From contig CM040121.1 of NCBI GenBank assembly GCA_022559845.1, positions 570,140,140 to 570,204,139 of the forward strand: a DNA stretch of 64,000 bases. Direction: 5' to 3'. Position numbers and translations under genes: made by a program. Under the pieces are notes generated by a model, which was not told where the DNA came from, did not search any database, and was given only the letters and a program-made list of their open reading frames with translations. Below, in pieces: positions 34,201 to 49,200 of the stretch; the stretch's first letter is position 1, and each line of letters begins with the position of its first letter. The DNA is from Amorphophallus konjac (lineage: Eukaryota; Streptophyta; Magnoliopsida; Alismatales; Araceae).

Positions 34201-37200
34201 AAGACGCTCCTTAGCAGCCCTTAAATCCAATTCACATTCTTCACTGGCCTTTTGCCAAGGAAGATCAGCTAGCAGCTCCAGGTATCCACGTGAACTACTG
34301 TATCCAGGCTGTTGAGGTTGCATTTTCCGCAATCGCCTGAAGGAATAAATTCAGGTAAAAGATGCTGTCCAGAGACTACTAATCTCAAACACCTACGTCT
34401 ACAGACAAACATAATTTAAGAAAATCCATTTGTAAGAAGTTCTCCTTTATTTGATTGGTCATACCAAAAAAATAGAGTTTCAAATTACAACTATAGCTAC
34501 TTTAACCATTTCCATAAAGATAAATCCAAAATTCTTGTATCGAATGCAAGAGACAGTGCAACATCATCCTTTAATGGGAACTAAGGATTAATATTGCAAT
34601 TGAGCAGATAAGAGTATTTGAACATCGTTAAATAAAAACAGAGATAAACAACCAATCTAAAAGAGGAAGAAGAATAGAATATCAGTCTACCACCTAAACA
34701 GCACATCAGTGGAAGTCATAATTGCATAAAAGTAGGAAAGGTGCTGGGTTGAATGGAGGCAAACCACACAAGCAAATTCTCTCACTTGTTTAGTCAACAG
34801 GCACAAAGCAGTGTACCATAGGGTAGTAGACATAATGTATAACATATAGAATTTGAATATTAAATATTCAAAGTCAACGTATTACCAAAATCAAAGGAGG
34901 TGTTTTGACTTTCCTGCTAAAATAGTACACCTTCTAGTGCTAACGAAAATAGTTATTTCTCACCGCAGTTCTCTCTGGGCATGTTTCCAAACATTTGGGG
35001 GCATTCCTGCACTTTGCATCTTCCTTTCCAAGGCAGCAATATCATCCTCGTCATCATCATTATCTCCCAGCTCTTCCTTGATAGCCCTCATCTGAACACA
35101 ACAAAGAACAGAAAGGGTATTGCGCATGAACATAGTAAGAAACGAAAATCACAATACTTCCTATATTACATACAAGAATGTGCTTTTGCCACAAGCCAAA
35201 GAAAGATCAGCAACCACAAACATAAATGAAAGTGTTATGCCTACTAAGCTGAGAAATCAAGGTAAAGACCTGCTGGCGAAGAAGAAATTCTTTCTGAGAC
35301 TTTGATAATTGTCCCTCAACCTTTTGGGTTATCTTCTCTGCTACACGAATTGACTACACACCAAAAAAGAAGAAGGAATTATGTATATTTCTGTCTGCTA
35401 TTTCTGCATTGAGGAAAACAGGAAAAAATAGTAACTGGGATATGGAAAAAGGCATAAAAAGCAATTTTATGATTAATCTGATCTGCACCTGCAAATGCCT
35501 GTCCACTAACTCAGTAGCTTTTAGGAGCCTCACTTTCAAATCAACAGAATCAAGCATCGATAGCTGCTCTTCAAAACTTATTTCAAAGCTCGCAACAAAT
35601 ATATCAGCCAGTCTATGTACAGGGACCGTTTCAAGAAGAACTTTTGTCCTACCAACGGTTTTTTGCTTCTGTAATAAGAAAGGAAAATCCAGGAGTGAAA
35701 TCTATGGCTATAAATTTGCAATTGCATATCATAAGCTGTGAATGAGAAGAAACTTGCAGAGCAAATTGATTGTTTGGCATGTTAGAAGATACAAAAAAGT
35801 AGCTATCATATTCATAAAGTGAGAAACTAGATTATGTAATGCCTTGTAATGAAGGAAAATGCAAAAGGAAATGGAAGGATAACCAGAAATCAAAGGGACA
35901 CATGCAAAAGGAAATAACCTTTTATGCTTCAGAAGCTTTATTTCTACAAGTGTGTTCACTTGAGCAGTTTCTAGATCTTGCATTGCTCATTTTAAGTGGA
36001 GAAAATGTACTATTCTGTTAGCTTTAACCTTCAATAAGTATCACCAGATCCAGGAATCAAATATGCTGGGCTTGGAAGATGCTGGAGACCTTGCAATGAA
36101 GTATTTTCTTACCGTATATAAGGTCAAGGGATAAGCTTTAATGCTTCAGGAGCTTGATCATTATTTTTTTCAGTTAAATGTTTTACAGATCTTTCATTTA
36201 CATTAAATGAAAGGAAAAATAGAGTACTCATTAGCTTCAAAATTCAACTAATAAAGTCTTACATCTCATCAAAAAACGTCAATGAAGTTCACTCAGAGTG
36301 GAAGCTCTTGCAGAAGACATCATTCCATTAGAGATATTTATGCACAAAATTGATGTCATGAGGATCCCTAGAGTAGGTTTTAAGAACAACTCAAACTGAC
36401 TTCAAACATCAATAAACACTGTCTTTAATTCTAAGGAATTTGTTCCATCATCGTCATGACTACTACTAAATGAATATCATGTTTAAGTTAGAAAATCAGC
36501 ATTCTAAAGAAAGAAACATTGCATTTTTATACTCCACAACACTTGTTGCTGCTATACTCCTCCAGACATACTTGCAAAAGGTGCATCATTACTCGGGAGA
36601 ATTTGATGAGACCAAAAAGGACAGAGAACCTTCTAAGGCATTTGAAGAGGGTATGCCATTTCTGCAAACAAGATGATTGGAAAATGCTACTTCGCAAAAA
36701 CTTTTAGGCCGATTGCCAAAGAGAGAACGCTGTAAAATGAAGTATCAGTCAATTTTAATGACTTCATTCCTCATGAAAAACCAGATTGCTTGAATTTGAA
36801 GAGCATTCTAGTTATTGCAAATGTTACAGTGGAAGAATCTGGAAAGTTGGCGTTACGATTATGAAGAAAGACACCAAAACCAGATAATCTCTGTAGAAGC
36901 ATCAGTCTTAGCATGATTCTCTGCTTCAGTAGCGGAAAACGAAGTAACTGCCTGCTCCTTACCGTACCAGGAGATAAGATTGTCACCGATGAAGCTACAC
37001 AGGTCTATAGCAGAACATCATCGATATCAGCAAAAGCATGCAGCTGGAGTGGGGTTAGTGACAGACATACAGGGAGAATCGGTACCACAGGGGTAATGGA
37101 GGATGCAAAAAAAGGCTACATAAAAGACAAAGGTGGAAGAATTGGCAAACTGGCTCAATATGTCTGCGGAAGGGACAGAAGAATACTTCATAGGAGATCC

Positions 37201-40200
37201 AGGGAAGTACAGGTTGAGGAAAGACAGTGAATGCTATAAAGAAGTGAGACCCAATACCTGAGAATATAATGCGGATAATCTAGTATATAGTAGAGAAGAA
37301 AGTGTGAATGTTATGGGGAAGTAAGAGATCAGTAAAAAAGGAAAGAAGTATAAGAAGTGAGAGGTGCAGAAGGGAAACGTAAAAGAATAAACAAAAGCAA
37401 AACAAAGCATGCAAATCCCACTACCAGCATACACAAAATACATTATGCTTTCCATCCAAGACACTTGGAACCCTCTCTCTTCCCCAATCACAAAGGGAAA
37501 AGAAAACAAAACCTGTAAGATAAAACACTATTTCCAAAATGGAATCCATCTATGCTGGGATCCCTGCACTGTACACACCATTTCTCTGCTCTCAGTTCTC
37601 TTCCCTTTGCAGGCCCTTCAACATCACCCCCCCTTCTTTCTTGGCTATTGGGGTATCAGTGGAAACGGTGAGAAAACTGGTGGAGAGTGGGCTGCTGTGG
37701 GGGAGAATATCCCTGCTCAGGGTGTCCAACTGGAAGAAACGGAGGGGAACATACCCCGACCCCAGACAGCTCCTAGTCAACCTCTGCCGAAGAGGAGTTC
37801 CCCTATCCCTATGCGACCGAGAGGGCATCGGCCGGCTTGTGGAACCTTTTGGAGCGATCAAGGAGAAAGACCACCATTTTGGACAGCCATCGGTGGTGGT
37901 CGCGACGGAGGCACTTGTCTGGGTCTCCTCCCTGGAAGCTATTCCGACAGTGATCGAGGCTTATATGGAAGGGAAAATATTCCACATCAGGGTTTTTTGC
38001 GAGAGAGAGGCCAAGATGAAGGCGGTGACGCCGGAATTAGTGTTTTCAGGTGCTCGGCAAGAGGAAGAAGACGACCTACCGGGCGCGGTACGTGGCGACT
38101 CAGCAACGGTGGTGTTCATGGGAGTTCAAAATTCGAACCGGCCCGGGTCGCGTGCTCAAGGTGAAACGGGCGGCTCTGCTCTCGGGCAAGACCCGTTGGG
38201 TGACCAGGCGGGTGCCCGTGACTTACCCGATACGACGAGTACAGCACGATCCCAGTTAGACCCGCACAAGGTCTTCATCCTCACCTGATTGGAAAGCGAT
38301 CATCATCAGGCCCTCGCCCCTCCGACGAGGGGGTCTTCATCGCCATCGGTCGGTGGACTCTAGAGGGGACACTGGCAATTGGGTCACTGGCACAGCAGGA
38401 GGGGCATCCGCCAACAGGAGTAGGACCGATGTCCGCCCTGGCCGGTGCACCATGCACGGCGGAACATGCTCCTTCAAAGACTGAAGCTGCCCGTAGCCGG
38501 AGCATGGTAGAGGAGACCACGGGAGACTACCACCTTTGCTCTAGCCTGCTCAGCCTCCCCATACATGATGCTGGTTAGGCCATACCGGAGACGGAGGTGA
38601 GATTAGTGGCAAACTCCCTGGGGAGTCGAATCAGAAGCGAACAACGACGCAAAGCATTTACAGCAAGCAAGGCTGGCCCTTGCTCTCTACTCCAATTTCC
38701 AAGAGGGGGATGCCCGTGCTTCTGTAGGCGCTCCTGGTTGGCCTGAACAGCAAAAGGAGGAAAGAAGCCCAGGAGGAGAGTCCACCATGGAAGTTGTATT
38801 GGTGGAAAATTCCCTATGTGAGGGAGTAAATTTTGAAGGGAGGGAGGAAGGAGGCCTGGGAAAGGAAGAGGTCAGAGAGATTATATCCAGGGTTGAGAGG
38901 TTCATGGGCAAACAAGCTAGGGAAGTGGCCAATGTGATTGGGGTCTCTTGTGAAGGGATTGATAAAGATAGCAGAACAATATTCAGTAAAATCCAGAAAA
39001 CATGGCCCATGGGACTGGTGAGGAATGCTAAGGCAGGGAAATCTATTAGAAGAGGGGATTTGCAGAGGGATGGAGGGGAGAGAGGAGGAAGAGGGTCAGC
39101 TGAGGGAGGGAGGGGAAGTCCAAGAGCCAGCACAATGCGTATAGTCACATGGAACGCGAGAGGGGTGTGTGGCCCAGAAAAAAGAAGGGTGGTGAGGAAA
39201 TTTGTATGGAGGTGCAAAATTGATATACTGTGTATACATGAAACCAGGGTGGAGGGTGATGGGGAGGGAGTAATGAGAGATAGGTGGAAGAAGGTTGACC
39301 AAGGGGGTGGTGGCTCCAACTGTGGGATCTTCCAAGGGTATTATGATCATCTAGAATGACTTTTTGGTGGAAGATATGGTGGAAAAAAGGAAGATGGACC
39401 GCTTTGCTATTTCACTCACTTTCTGCAACCTATGTAGCAACTCCATATGGGACTTCTCTAGAGTTTATGGTCCACAAGGCAGGAATGAGAAGAAGGCACT
39501 GTGGGAGGACCTTCCACAGTATCACCAACTTTCAGGTACACCATGGTGTATTGGTGGCAATTTCAATGGTATTGCGGTGGTTGGAGAAAGGACGGGATCC
39601 AACATAGTAACAGGTGACATGGAGGACTTCAGACTTCAGAGAGTTTATTGAGGAAGCAGGTCTCATTGATATTCCCACACCGAATGCCTTATTCACTTGG
39701 TCCAATCTTATAGCAGATCCGTCGTGCTCAAGGTTGGATAGACTCTTGGTATCGGTGGAGTGGGAGGATCATTTCCTGCAACTCCAAGCATAATGTTTGG
39801 CTCGCCCTATGTCTGATCACAAGCCCATTCTGCTAAGGTCCAGCTACAAGTTCAATAAGTACCGCAGATTCAAGATGGAGAAGTAAAGGTTGGAGGAGGA
39901 GGAGTTTCTTAGTGTAGTGAAGAGATGCTGGTCTGAACCCCGAGTGGAGAGTTCGGCTATGGCTAGAGTGGTGATCAAGCACAAGCATGCGGCTTGGGAA
40001 CTCACCCATTGGGGATATTCTAAAACTCTCCCAGGGAAGGATGTCAAGGACAAAATACTGGAGCAGCTTCAAGCATTAGATGCACTGGAAGAAGCCAACC
40101 TTCTTGATGAGCAAAACAGAGCACGGAGGGCGGCAACTAGGAAGGAGTTCGACGAAATCCTGCTCAAAGAAAAGATATATTGAAAGCAATGGTCCAAAGA

Positions 40201-43200
40201 GAGATGGTTGAAAGAGGGGGACAGAAACACAATGTATTTCCAGAAAATTACCTCAGGAAGATGCAGATTGAATTGCAATAAAGCCTTCGGCATGGGGAGC
40301 GGATCCTATCCAGCATGGGTGACATAAGGCAACATGTAGTACATTTCTACTCTTCCCTATTGTCTGAGGAAGATAGGGGCAATCCATCCTATATAGATCA
40401 CCTATGGCCAGTTATTACAGATGATGGCAGGAATATTCTTTCTTCTCCTTTCTCAACTGAAAAAATCAGATTGACAGTCTTCTCCTTGTCTAGGGACAAA
40501 GCCCCAAGCCCTGGTGCCTTCTCCATGTTTTTCTTCCAGAAGTGTTGGCAAGTAATCCAGAATGATGCAGTTCAAGCAGTGTTGGAGTTCCAAGAAGGCA
40601 AACCTCACCTCCGTGGCATCAACAAGACTTCTTTGGTCCTCATCCCAAACAAGGAAGGGGCTGATTCCTTCAAGGATTATAGGCCCATTAGCTTGCTCAA
40701 TAGCATCTACAAAATCATCTCCAAAGTGCTGGCTTCAAGATTGGCAACTGTGGTGGACAAGGTGGTCAATGGTAACTAGAGGGCTTTCATTCAAAGGAGA
40801 CAGATCCAAGAAAATTTTTTGGTGGCACAGGAAAGCATTCACTCTTTCAAGGTCCTCACGAAGAAAAGTCTGATGCTTAAACTAGACTTTGAGAAGGCCT
40901 ATGATAGGGTCAATTGGCAATGCCTCTTTGATGAACTTCATGGGATGGGCTTTAATAAAAAGTGGATAGGATGGATCAGGGCTAGCATCGCATCAGCGTC
41001 ATTCGAGGTCCTTATCAATGGGGAACCTCCTCCCACCTTCCATAGTGGAAGGGGCCTCAGACAGGGAGACCCTATCTCCCCCCTCCTCTTTGTCTTGGTC
41101 TCCCACATATTGAGTAGAATCTGGCTGAGGGCAGAAGAAGCAGGTATAATCAAAGGCTTTCGAGTCAGCAATCGGGGAAGCCACATTTCTAACCTTCAAT
41201 CTCCACTCGGGAGAGGAACAATTATATGCTGCTAAACTCATGCTAGAGCTGCTGGAAGAGGTCAGTGGGTTGAAGGTCAACTTTCATAAGAGCCAACTTC
41301 TGGGGATTCATATGGGGATCACACATTGCAAAGGACATCACTCATACTTGGTTGTCAGGTTGGGAAGGTCCCCACTACATGGACCTACCTCTAGCTGAAG
41401 GAGCCATTAGATGTGACGATTGGCAGCCCAAGGTTGGTTGGATGGAAGGGAATACTACTTTCTTATGGGGTTAGGGCAGTCCTATGTAATTCGGTGCTGG
41501 AAAATCTCCAGGTTTATTACCTGTCCATGTTCCGGATTCCAATATTAGTGGCTGCTAATTGCAGAGTATTCAGTGTAGATTCTTTTGGCAGGGAGGGACA
41601 GACTGAGTGAGAGGATGGCACGATGTCAATTGAGGCCGAATTTGTCAAGCGAAGAGGAATGGAGGGCTGGGTTTCAAAGACATCAGAATGTTTATTCTAG
41701 CTCTCCTTGCTAAATGGATATGGAAGCTAGGCACGGCAGGAAATGGTCCTTGGCTTCAAACAATCAAAGATAAATACTACTCAAGAGGTCAGACTTGGGA
41801 TGTGATCCCCCTTGAGGTATATTTGTTGTCCCCAATTTGGAAAGGAATACAGCAAGCTGCTGATCTTAATAAGATCATCAGAGGATTTGATGTGGGCTAA
41901 AACTGGAAATGGACAGGACTGCTTATTTTGGATGGACAGATGGTGTTGTGGTAGATCGTTAGCCAGTAGGTTCCCCAAGCTTTTCACATTGCTACTGAGT
42001 CACTGACAATAGGATGCTAGTGAGCAGGCTTATGATGATACAAATGGGTGGTGCCCGTCCTTTCGGAGGCAGCTGAAGGATAAAGAGGTCTTGGAAGTGG
42101 CTAAACTTTTGTCCCTACTCCAAGGCATCACCTGGGATTCCCTCTCCAAAGATCAATGGCTTTAGAGATGGGGCCCTAAAGGAGTATTCACAGTTCGGTC
42201 AGCATACACCTTTATGGCAGATGATGGACTCCGTCATCCTTTGTTCCAACAAGTCTGGAGGCCTCCTAGTCCTCTCAAGGTCAAGATTCTTTTATGAAAG
42301 ATCTCACTTCGCCGGTTACCGACAAGGGACAGACTTGCCCGATTCATACATGGAATTGATACCCTATGTATCATGTGCAAGAATGAGGAGTCGTCAATGG
42401 ATCATCTATTCATGGGGTGTGAATTTGTAAATGAAGTTTGGCAACAGATCTCTATCAAGCTCGGACATGGGAAAGTTGTTCAAGGCCTTGTGGAAAACTT
42501 CATCAAACAATGGCAACTTCAGTGGGGATCCAAAGTTGATTATCAATTGTGGTGGCTGATCTTACATGCAACCTTTTGGATTATTTGGAGGGAGAGGAAT
42601 GGCAGAATCTTTAGAGAGAAGCTCACGAGCCAGCAAAATGTGTGGAGTCCATTTTCTTTTTTGTGAAAAGATGGGCAGACACTTTTTGTAAATTGGATAG
42701 ATGTAACTCACATCTTTTACATTTGTTGTAAGGGCGGGCAGGGATACCCTCGTGAGGGTCTTTTGTATAGGGGAGTTTTTTGGGACTACTCCCTTCTCAA
42801 TTGAATATCCTTCTCCTTTACATTTTATAAACAGTGGCACCATCCACTTTAAAGAAAAAGTATCACCCCCCTCCCCACAACTTTCTCTATGTTACTTTGG
42901 CTTATCCCACATCAATTGTCTACAACTCAGCTAAAGCTCTAGCATGATATTAGAGCCAGCCTATTTACAATATAATAATCTTCGCGTTGCTTCTGTTTAG
43001 GGTCTGTTCTCTTCTCTGCCCCATGTGTCAGGCCATCATGCTTGCACTTTTCTTTGGTCCGATCCATTAATTGGCCTACAAGGAGAATCCTAGTAGCTAA
43101 TCCCACATCTGTTGTGTATAGCTTAGCTATGAGCTTACATGGTGCTGTGCCTCTCCACTCATAGCCAAATATTTTTAAATTGGAAATGGATGCTCTAAAA

Positions 43201-46200
43201 CTGTATAACACCACATCTTCACCTTCTCCTTCTCCTTGAAATCATTGAGGCCTCAGCTCTTGCCTCAGCTTTCTAGCCAATTTTATGCTTTCCACAAACT
43301 CTTCCTCTTCCTCCTGTCTGCAATTATGAACACATTGTTTTCACATATGGTGATTTCCATATTAGTATCCTTGTGGAAAAGGCTGTTCTACCTTCTTGGT
43401 AGAACTTTTCTTTTCGCTCAGGGAGGCCTTGGGCTCAAGAATGTCAAAGACTTCAACTTGGCTCTCTTGTGTAAGTGGTTGTGGAGGTTGGGCCATGGAG
43501 AGGAGGGGTTATAGACACGACTCATCAGACAAAGATATTTTGACAGGAGGAGAGTCTAGGACTTGGTTCCGACACCACCACACATGACCACTCGTCTTTG
43601 GAGGGATATACTCTCTTGCAGGGATATTCTTGCTTCCGGTGTCCGTGTTCGTCTGGGGAAAGGCGACAATAGTCTATTCTGGAAGGACAGATGGTGTGGG
43701 GAGGCGTCTCTACAGGCGTTGTTCCCTCCCCTTTTTGCGGCTGTTACAGACCCTTTGGAATGTGTCTCCCAGACTTTCGACCACTTCCTTCCCGGAGGAG
43801 CTTGGGCTCTGACTTTCAGGAGGGCCCTTAGACAGGAGGAGATGATTCAGCTAGAGAAACTTCTTGCCCTCCTACTACCCTTCCATCCTCAGCTTGATTC
43901 GAAGGATGAATGGGTTTGGAGGTGAGAGAAGGGCGGCACCTACACTATTAGATCTACCTATGGTGTCATCTCGGATGGAGGTGTTCGTCACAGCCTTCAT
44001 TATCAAGTGTGGAGGCCGAAGAGCCCGATTAAGGTGAAAGTACTGGTTTGGAGGATCTCACATAGTAGACTATCGACTAGAGACAGGTTGCATCATTTCC
44101 TTCCAAACATCCAACTTTCTTACTATCTTTGCGATGAGGACGACAAGACCATGGACCACCTCTTTATAGGTTGCTCCTACTCGCAAGAGGTGTGGAGAGA
44201 GCTTGTATGGAGGACCAGCTGTACCTTTGTCCAGCATGGTGAGGTTCACCACTTGTTTGAGCATTGGAACAAGCCTTGGCCCATCAAGAGCGATAGGACT
44301 GTGTGGTGACTTATTCTCCACGCCACCCTGTGGACATTGTGGGGGGAGCGGAACAATCGGATCTTTAGACGAGAATCTCATGTTGTGGACTTCCTGGTTT
44401 CTTTTGTTTGTAACCGTGTGAGGGAATGGGCTGCTGCTCTATGTAATGTGAATTCCCTTACTTCGGCTCCTTTTGGTTCTTTGCGGAATTAGGGTGTTCC
44501 ACACTTTTTGGGTGTGGCCCTTTCATGTATAAGTTGTTGGGGTTTGGCATTTTTGGGGCTCTCACAGCCTTTTCCTATACTTGCACATTCTCTTTTCATT
44601 TTATACATTAGTGGTACTACCAAAAAGAAATGGGGCTTGTAATAGTTGAGGGTTTTCTTTACAATAGGGGCTTGTAATAGTTGTGGTGTTTTCTTTACAA
44701 TAGGGGCTTGTAATAGTTGTGGTGTTTTCTTTACAATAGGGGCTTGTATCCTTTTCTTACCTTCAATGAAATGTGGTTCATACCACCTTCCAAAAAAAAT
44801 CCTTGTGGAATGTTCTTTGAAGAGGCAACGCAGGCAATTCTAGCTTCCAGAATCCAGATACCAAAATAATTATCATTCAGTCTGAAGTGGGGAAAGCATG
44901 AAGAGTCCAACATCAGACATTCCACAATGACGACCATTAGAGGTTCAGTTGCAACTTTGGTCGGCAAGGCCTGCTTTACCAAGAGGCATGGGGGTCATCT
45001 CCAGGTCCACATCATCAAGGCAAAAAATTGAGTACCGACCAGCTCAGTCCAGAAACTGCTAGACTGGTCCATTTTGACTAATTTTGAGGGCAGAACCAGT
45101 GAAAAAAGGTGAAATGCTTAAAGACAACAACCAAAAAAACATATGAATAAACATTTTTCTGTCAGGTGCAATACATTTATCCTTAAACTGCAATATCAGA
45201 AGTTTCTTCATTAGCAAGTTCACGCATAACAACTTACGTTGTTGGTCAGAAAAAGAAGTCAGCTCATTTTAACTGCTAAAACAAAACATAGTTAAAGCCT
45301 TAACTTTTGTAAGGACACGCAAAAGCAGAATGGTACCTTTGCCCCTTTCTCATGCATTAGAAATCTAGCCATCAGGAATTAGATAATTCTTTTTTTTGTT
45401 AGAAGGAATTAGAAAATTCTTCTTATTGGACAAAGAATATGCCACAGATCCATCCCTTTGCATGTAGAAAATTAAAGCAGATGAACTTATCAAGAACATG
45501 CTACAGATCCATCCTTTTGCAAGTAGAAAATTAAAGCAGATCAACTTATCAATGGAATCAAAGCCTACGGAAGGACCAACACTGAAAATAAAGTACAACA
45601 ACATCCATAATAGTAACCTCACTTTTTTACATTAACACCTACCAACTATTATTATGATTATATAATTTGACATCCACCACCCTATGAATGGAAATGACTA
45701 ATCAGTGTATTTACTCTCCATCGTCATGTCATGTGATACCTTTCAACAGCTAGATTCTAAAAGCAAGCTGAGGTAATTTAGAATCCAGTACTTCACCTGC
45801 TCAAGAACAGATATTAGCTCCATGGCAGTAACTTTAAATTGACGTGATAGCAGTATGAGATCTGGGTCTTGTTCTGCTTGCTCCATCTCTACAAAAGCAA
45901 AGAAAAAGTGTCTTACTAAGGACAGCAATATGAATTTTGAAAGCCTAGTCCCCTTGGATATCAACCATTTTATCAAAAAATAGGGAGAATATTCATGGCA
46001 TCATTGGAAGCAAATGAGAGGATTTTACTAAGCAATTATTCAAGAGTTTTTGCTGGACATTCAACTGGAAAAATATTGATCATGTCAAGGGAGTACCAAA
46101 CACCACATCATATGTGCATGTGTTCACAACGAGACAGTGAAAAAATCTAGTGAGAGGTAAAAACTGCAAAAATCAGGACTGCATATCTTATTACCAAGAG

Positions 46201-49200
46201 GCAAGAACAATGATTATATATGATCAAAAACCGTATCACTAAAGGGAAAACAAAAAAATACAAGAAAAATAACCAGCCTACAAAAAACGAGTCGTAAAAA
46301 ATCTAGTAGGAATTTAAAGGGATGTAAATGGAAGCTAATGGACCTGTAGCGGCAACAAGATCACCAAATAGACACAGATTTCAGATGCAGCAAAGTACAT
46401 CTGTTGGTTTTATTGGCATTTTTACTTCCAATAGGCTAACACGGAATAAGGATGCTAAGGTATACATGGTTTACGGGTTTACCACTCTAATGTCACATGC
46501 TCTCATGATTGGTCTACATCAGATGTGAGGCCCATATCACGTATGGTGTTAAAAACCAGCCAATTTGGACGAGAACCAGCAAGTTTGTATCTGAACCAGC
46601 TAGAACCAGTCCAGTTCTGCCAGTTTTGGGTTGAACCAAAGAGGACTATACTAAAGTAAAAAATAATAACACCAGCATTGAACCAGCTTGAATTTGGCCC
46701 TGAAACAGTTTCAGAACTGTAAATCGGCCTGGAATCAGAGCCTTTGTTTATATATATAATCTTAAATAAAATGAGATTACCATTTTAAAAACAAGAAAGA
46801 TTAACTTGCTTCCCAGCATCATTGACAAAAAAGCATAAATGATTGATCACATCATAAATATAGCTAGAATTCTGTTTAACTCACGGAAATAAATACATAA
46901 ATAAATAAATGTTTCTTCTTTGAAGAAGAAAATGCACATTAGTGGTTATTTAAATAGCAGGTGTATTATTATTTCCACAAATTTAGGTTTATCATACGAT
47001 TTGGGTTCGGGCACGGGACATTTCCCCATCGACCGTAATCGATGTTTATTTACATCAGTGTAAAGTCCGAATACCCTTGATTAACTGTCAAAGAAACACT
47101 TTTCGACCTCTATAATATCCGCTGTGATATTGGGGGTTTTATCTAACAAATTTGATCAAAGAGATCACCCATTAGAGATACACATTTGTAGGAGAAAACT
47201 ACACATTTCATTATTTGGATTCATCTTTACAAATTATATAGTTGGGTCATTTGATTTACGTTTGGCCTTCATTCCACCATCAGAATAGACCGCTGAATTT
47301 GAGTTTCATAGAGATCAAACCCCTTTTTTTGGTATATTTGTAATTTCTGACTCATCCTGGGTATCTCTGCAATTTTAAACCCTTCCTTGGTATTTTTTTA
47401 GTTTTTAACCCTTCAAGGGTATTTTTGCAGTTTCCGACTCTTCCAAGGTATTTTGGCAGTTTCGACCCTTATGGGATATTTTTACAGTTTCTGACCCTTC
47501 CAGAATATTTTTACAGTTTTGGACTATTCTTGGATTTATTTGAGATTTTGAACCCTTTCTGGGTTTATTTGTGATTATCTTTTAAGTAAGATTCTAGAAA
47601 AGCTCAGGGATATTTGTGCAGTTTGTCCAGACCAAGGATAGTTTTGTAATATCTAGACCGAACAAGGATTTTCGTGTAATCTTGGCATGAGGAGCAAGTC
47701 TCTCCGTGGTAGAGGCACACTGGCCAAAGACAGAGATTGCTTCTCCCTCTCGTGCTCTCATAGGTTGGGGTCCAACTTCATACATCCATCAGTGCAACGC
47801 GGGGGATCGACCTGACCAGTCAGGTCGCGGGGGTCAAGGGGGCAGTGCCCCCTTGGGGGAGGTTTCCTGGGGGCGGAGTCTCCTGGAAGAAAAATTTCTT
47901 ATAATCCCTCTCCAAGGAGTGACACAAGGGACAAGACCACAAGGGCATCTATGTGGACCCTTTTTGTAAAAGTTGAGGTGCTTATGGGATTCCTGATTAT
48001 TTCAGAGAATCACATTATTTTCCCCAAAATATTTACAATGAGATTACATTAACCACAATACAAGGACATGTGTGCAAACTCAAGGAGGGACAGTGACAGT
48101 TTTATAACATACCCTCACTGTGATCACAAGCACAAACACAACACAAGTACAAACACAATCCAAAGGATGGGCCTTCATAAGCACAAGCACAACTCTCTAC
48201 ACTCTCTCCTCCCTGTGTTCTGTGTCCGTTCTGTGTCCCGCCTTGGGTCCCACTGGAGGGTGTTTATAGAGCCCAGTGATGATTACATGTTGATCCGGTC
48301 TAACCATGGCCCTCCAGGGCTCTTAACCGGTCTAAGTACCCCACTTGGGGGCTTTAACCGGGCGAAATACCCCACTTGAAGGTTTTAACCGGACCAAATC
48401 AGCCAAATGAGGGATTCGGGGCTTGGATCCGATCCAAACCCCCCAGTTGGGGGTTGGATCCAGTCCAAACCCCCCCATGGGAGGTGGATCTGGTCCAAAC
48501 CCCTCATTGGGGGGTGGATCCGGTCTAAACCCCCAAAATCAGCCAAATGAGGGATTCGGGGGTTGGATCCGGTCCAAATCCCCCATGGGGGGTGGATCCG
48601 GTCCAAACCCTCCATTGGGGGTTGGATCCAGTCAAAACCCCCCAATTGAGAGAGTGGGGGTGGCCGGCCTCCATATATATATATATATATATATATTTGG
48701 TGTCATTTTTCTCTCTCCTTTTTTTCATCAATTTTTTGGCTTCAACAAATTGTTACATACATGAAAAAACAAAACTCCCATAACTAAGTAACAAAACCCA
48801 TTTTTTTGAGATGTAAAGCTTGAAGATGTTCTGTTCACAAGAACTATTACATATGCCTGAGAGCATTCATAAAGATGGCTACCAAGTGCACCAAAAAAAT
48901 GTAAATCAACTTACCAGCTTTTGTCATATCCAGGCGAGATACACGTGCTGTATAATAAGTTCCTCTTCCTGTAAGTTCCTGGACACTAAATCTGCACAAT
49001 CCTTCAAGGACAACTACATATGTAACCCTCCCACTTGGTTTTTCCACCCCTCTAGAGAGATGTAAAGCTCTTGCAGCAACTCCCCTGTAACCAGCAGTTA
49101 AAAATTAAACTCTGAGCATAGGAACTTCCAGGGCCCCTAGGCTATTAATCAATTGTGGATTATGCAAATGCGAAATCACACTGACCCATCAGATTTTTCC

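Larger units (their letters stand above)
37633..42861 (+). mobile_element. LINE-B: near full-length L1-type LINE in LON2 intron 5
   Basis: The order is ORF1 (37.65-38.3 kb), endonuclease (39135 onward), reverse transcriptase (40.3-41.2 kb), zf-RVT domain (42.37-42.67 kb) and an A-rich 3' end (AAAGAAAAAG). A possible target duplication ATCACCCCCC occurs at 37623-37632 and 42862-42871. Being low in complexity, it makes the 5' boundary tentative. The element is antisense to LON2, and the coding frames are broken. Confidence 0.85.

Noticed and set aside
37409..37638. 5' extension of the LINE-B ORF1 frame
   Set aside because: It lies outside the tentative target duplication, so the open frame is probably fortuitous.
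42862..42970. Possible LTR end with decayed primer-binding site (TGATATTAGAGCC)
   Set aside because: A single weak motif without LTR, coding sequence or polypurine tract.
46540..46750. Repeated ACCAGC words as a possible MITE
   Set aside because: No terminal inverted repeat or target duplication could be found.
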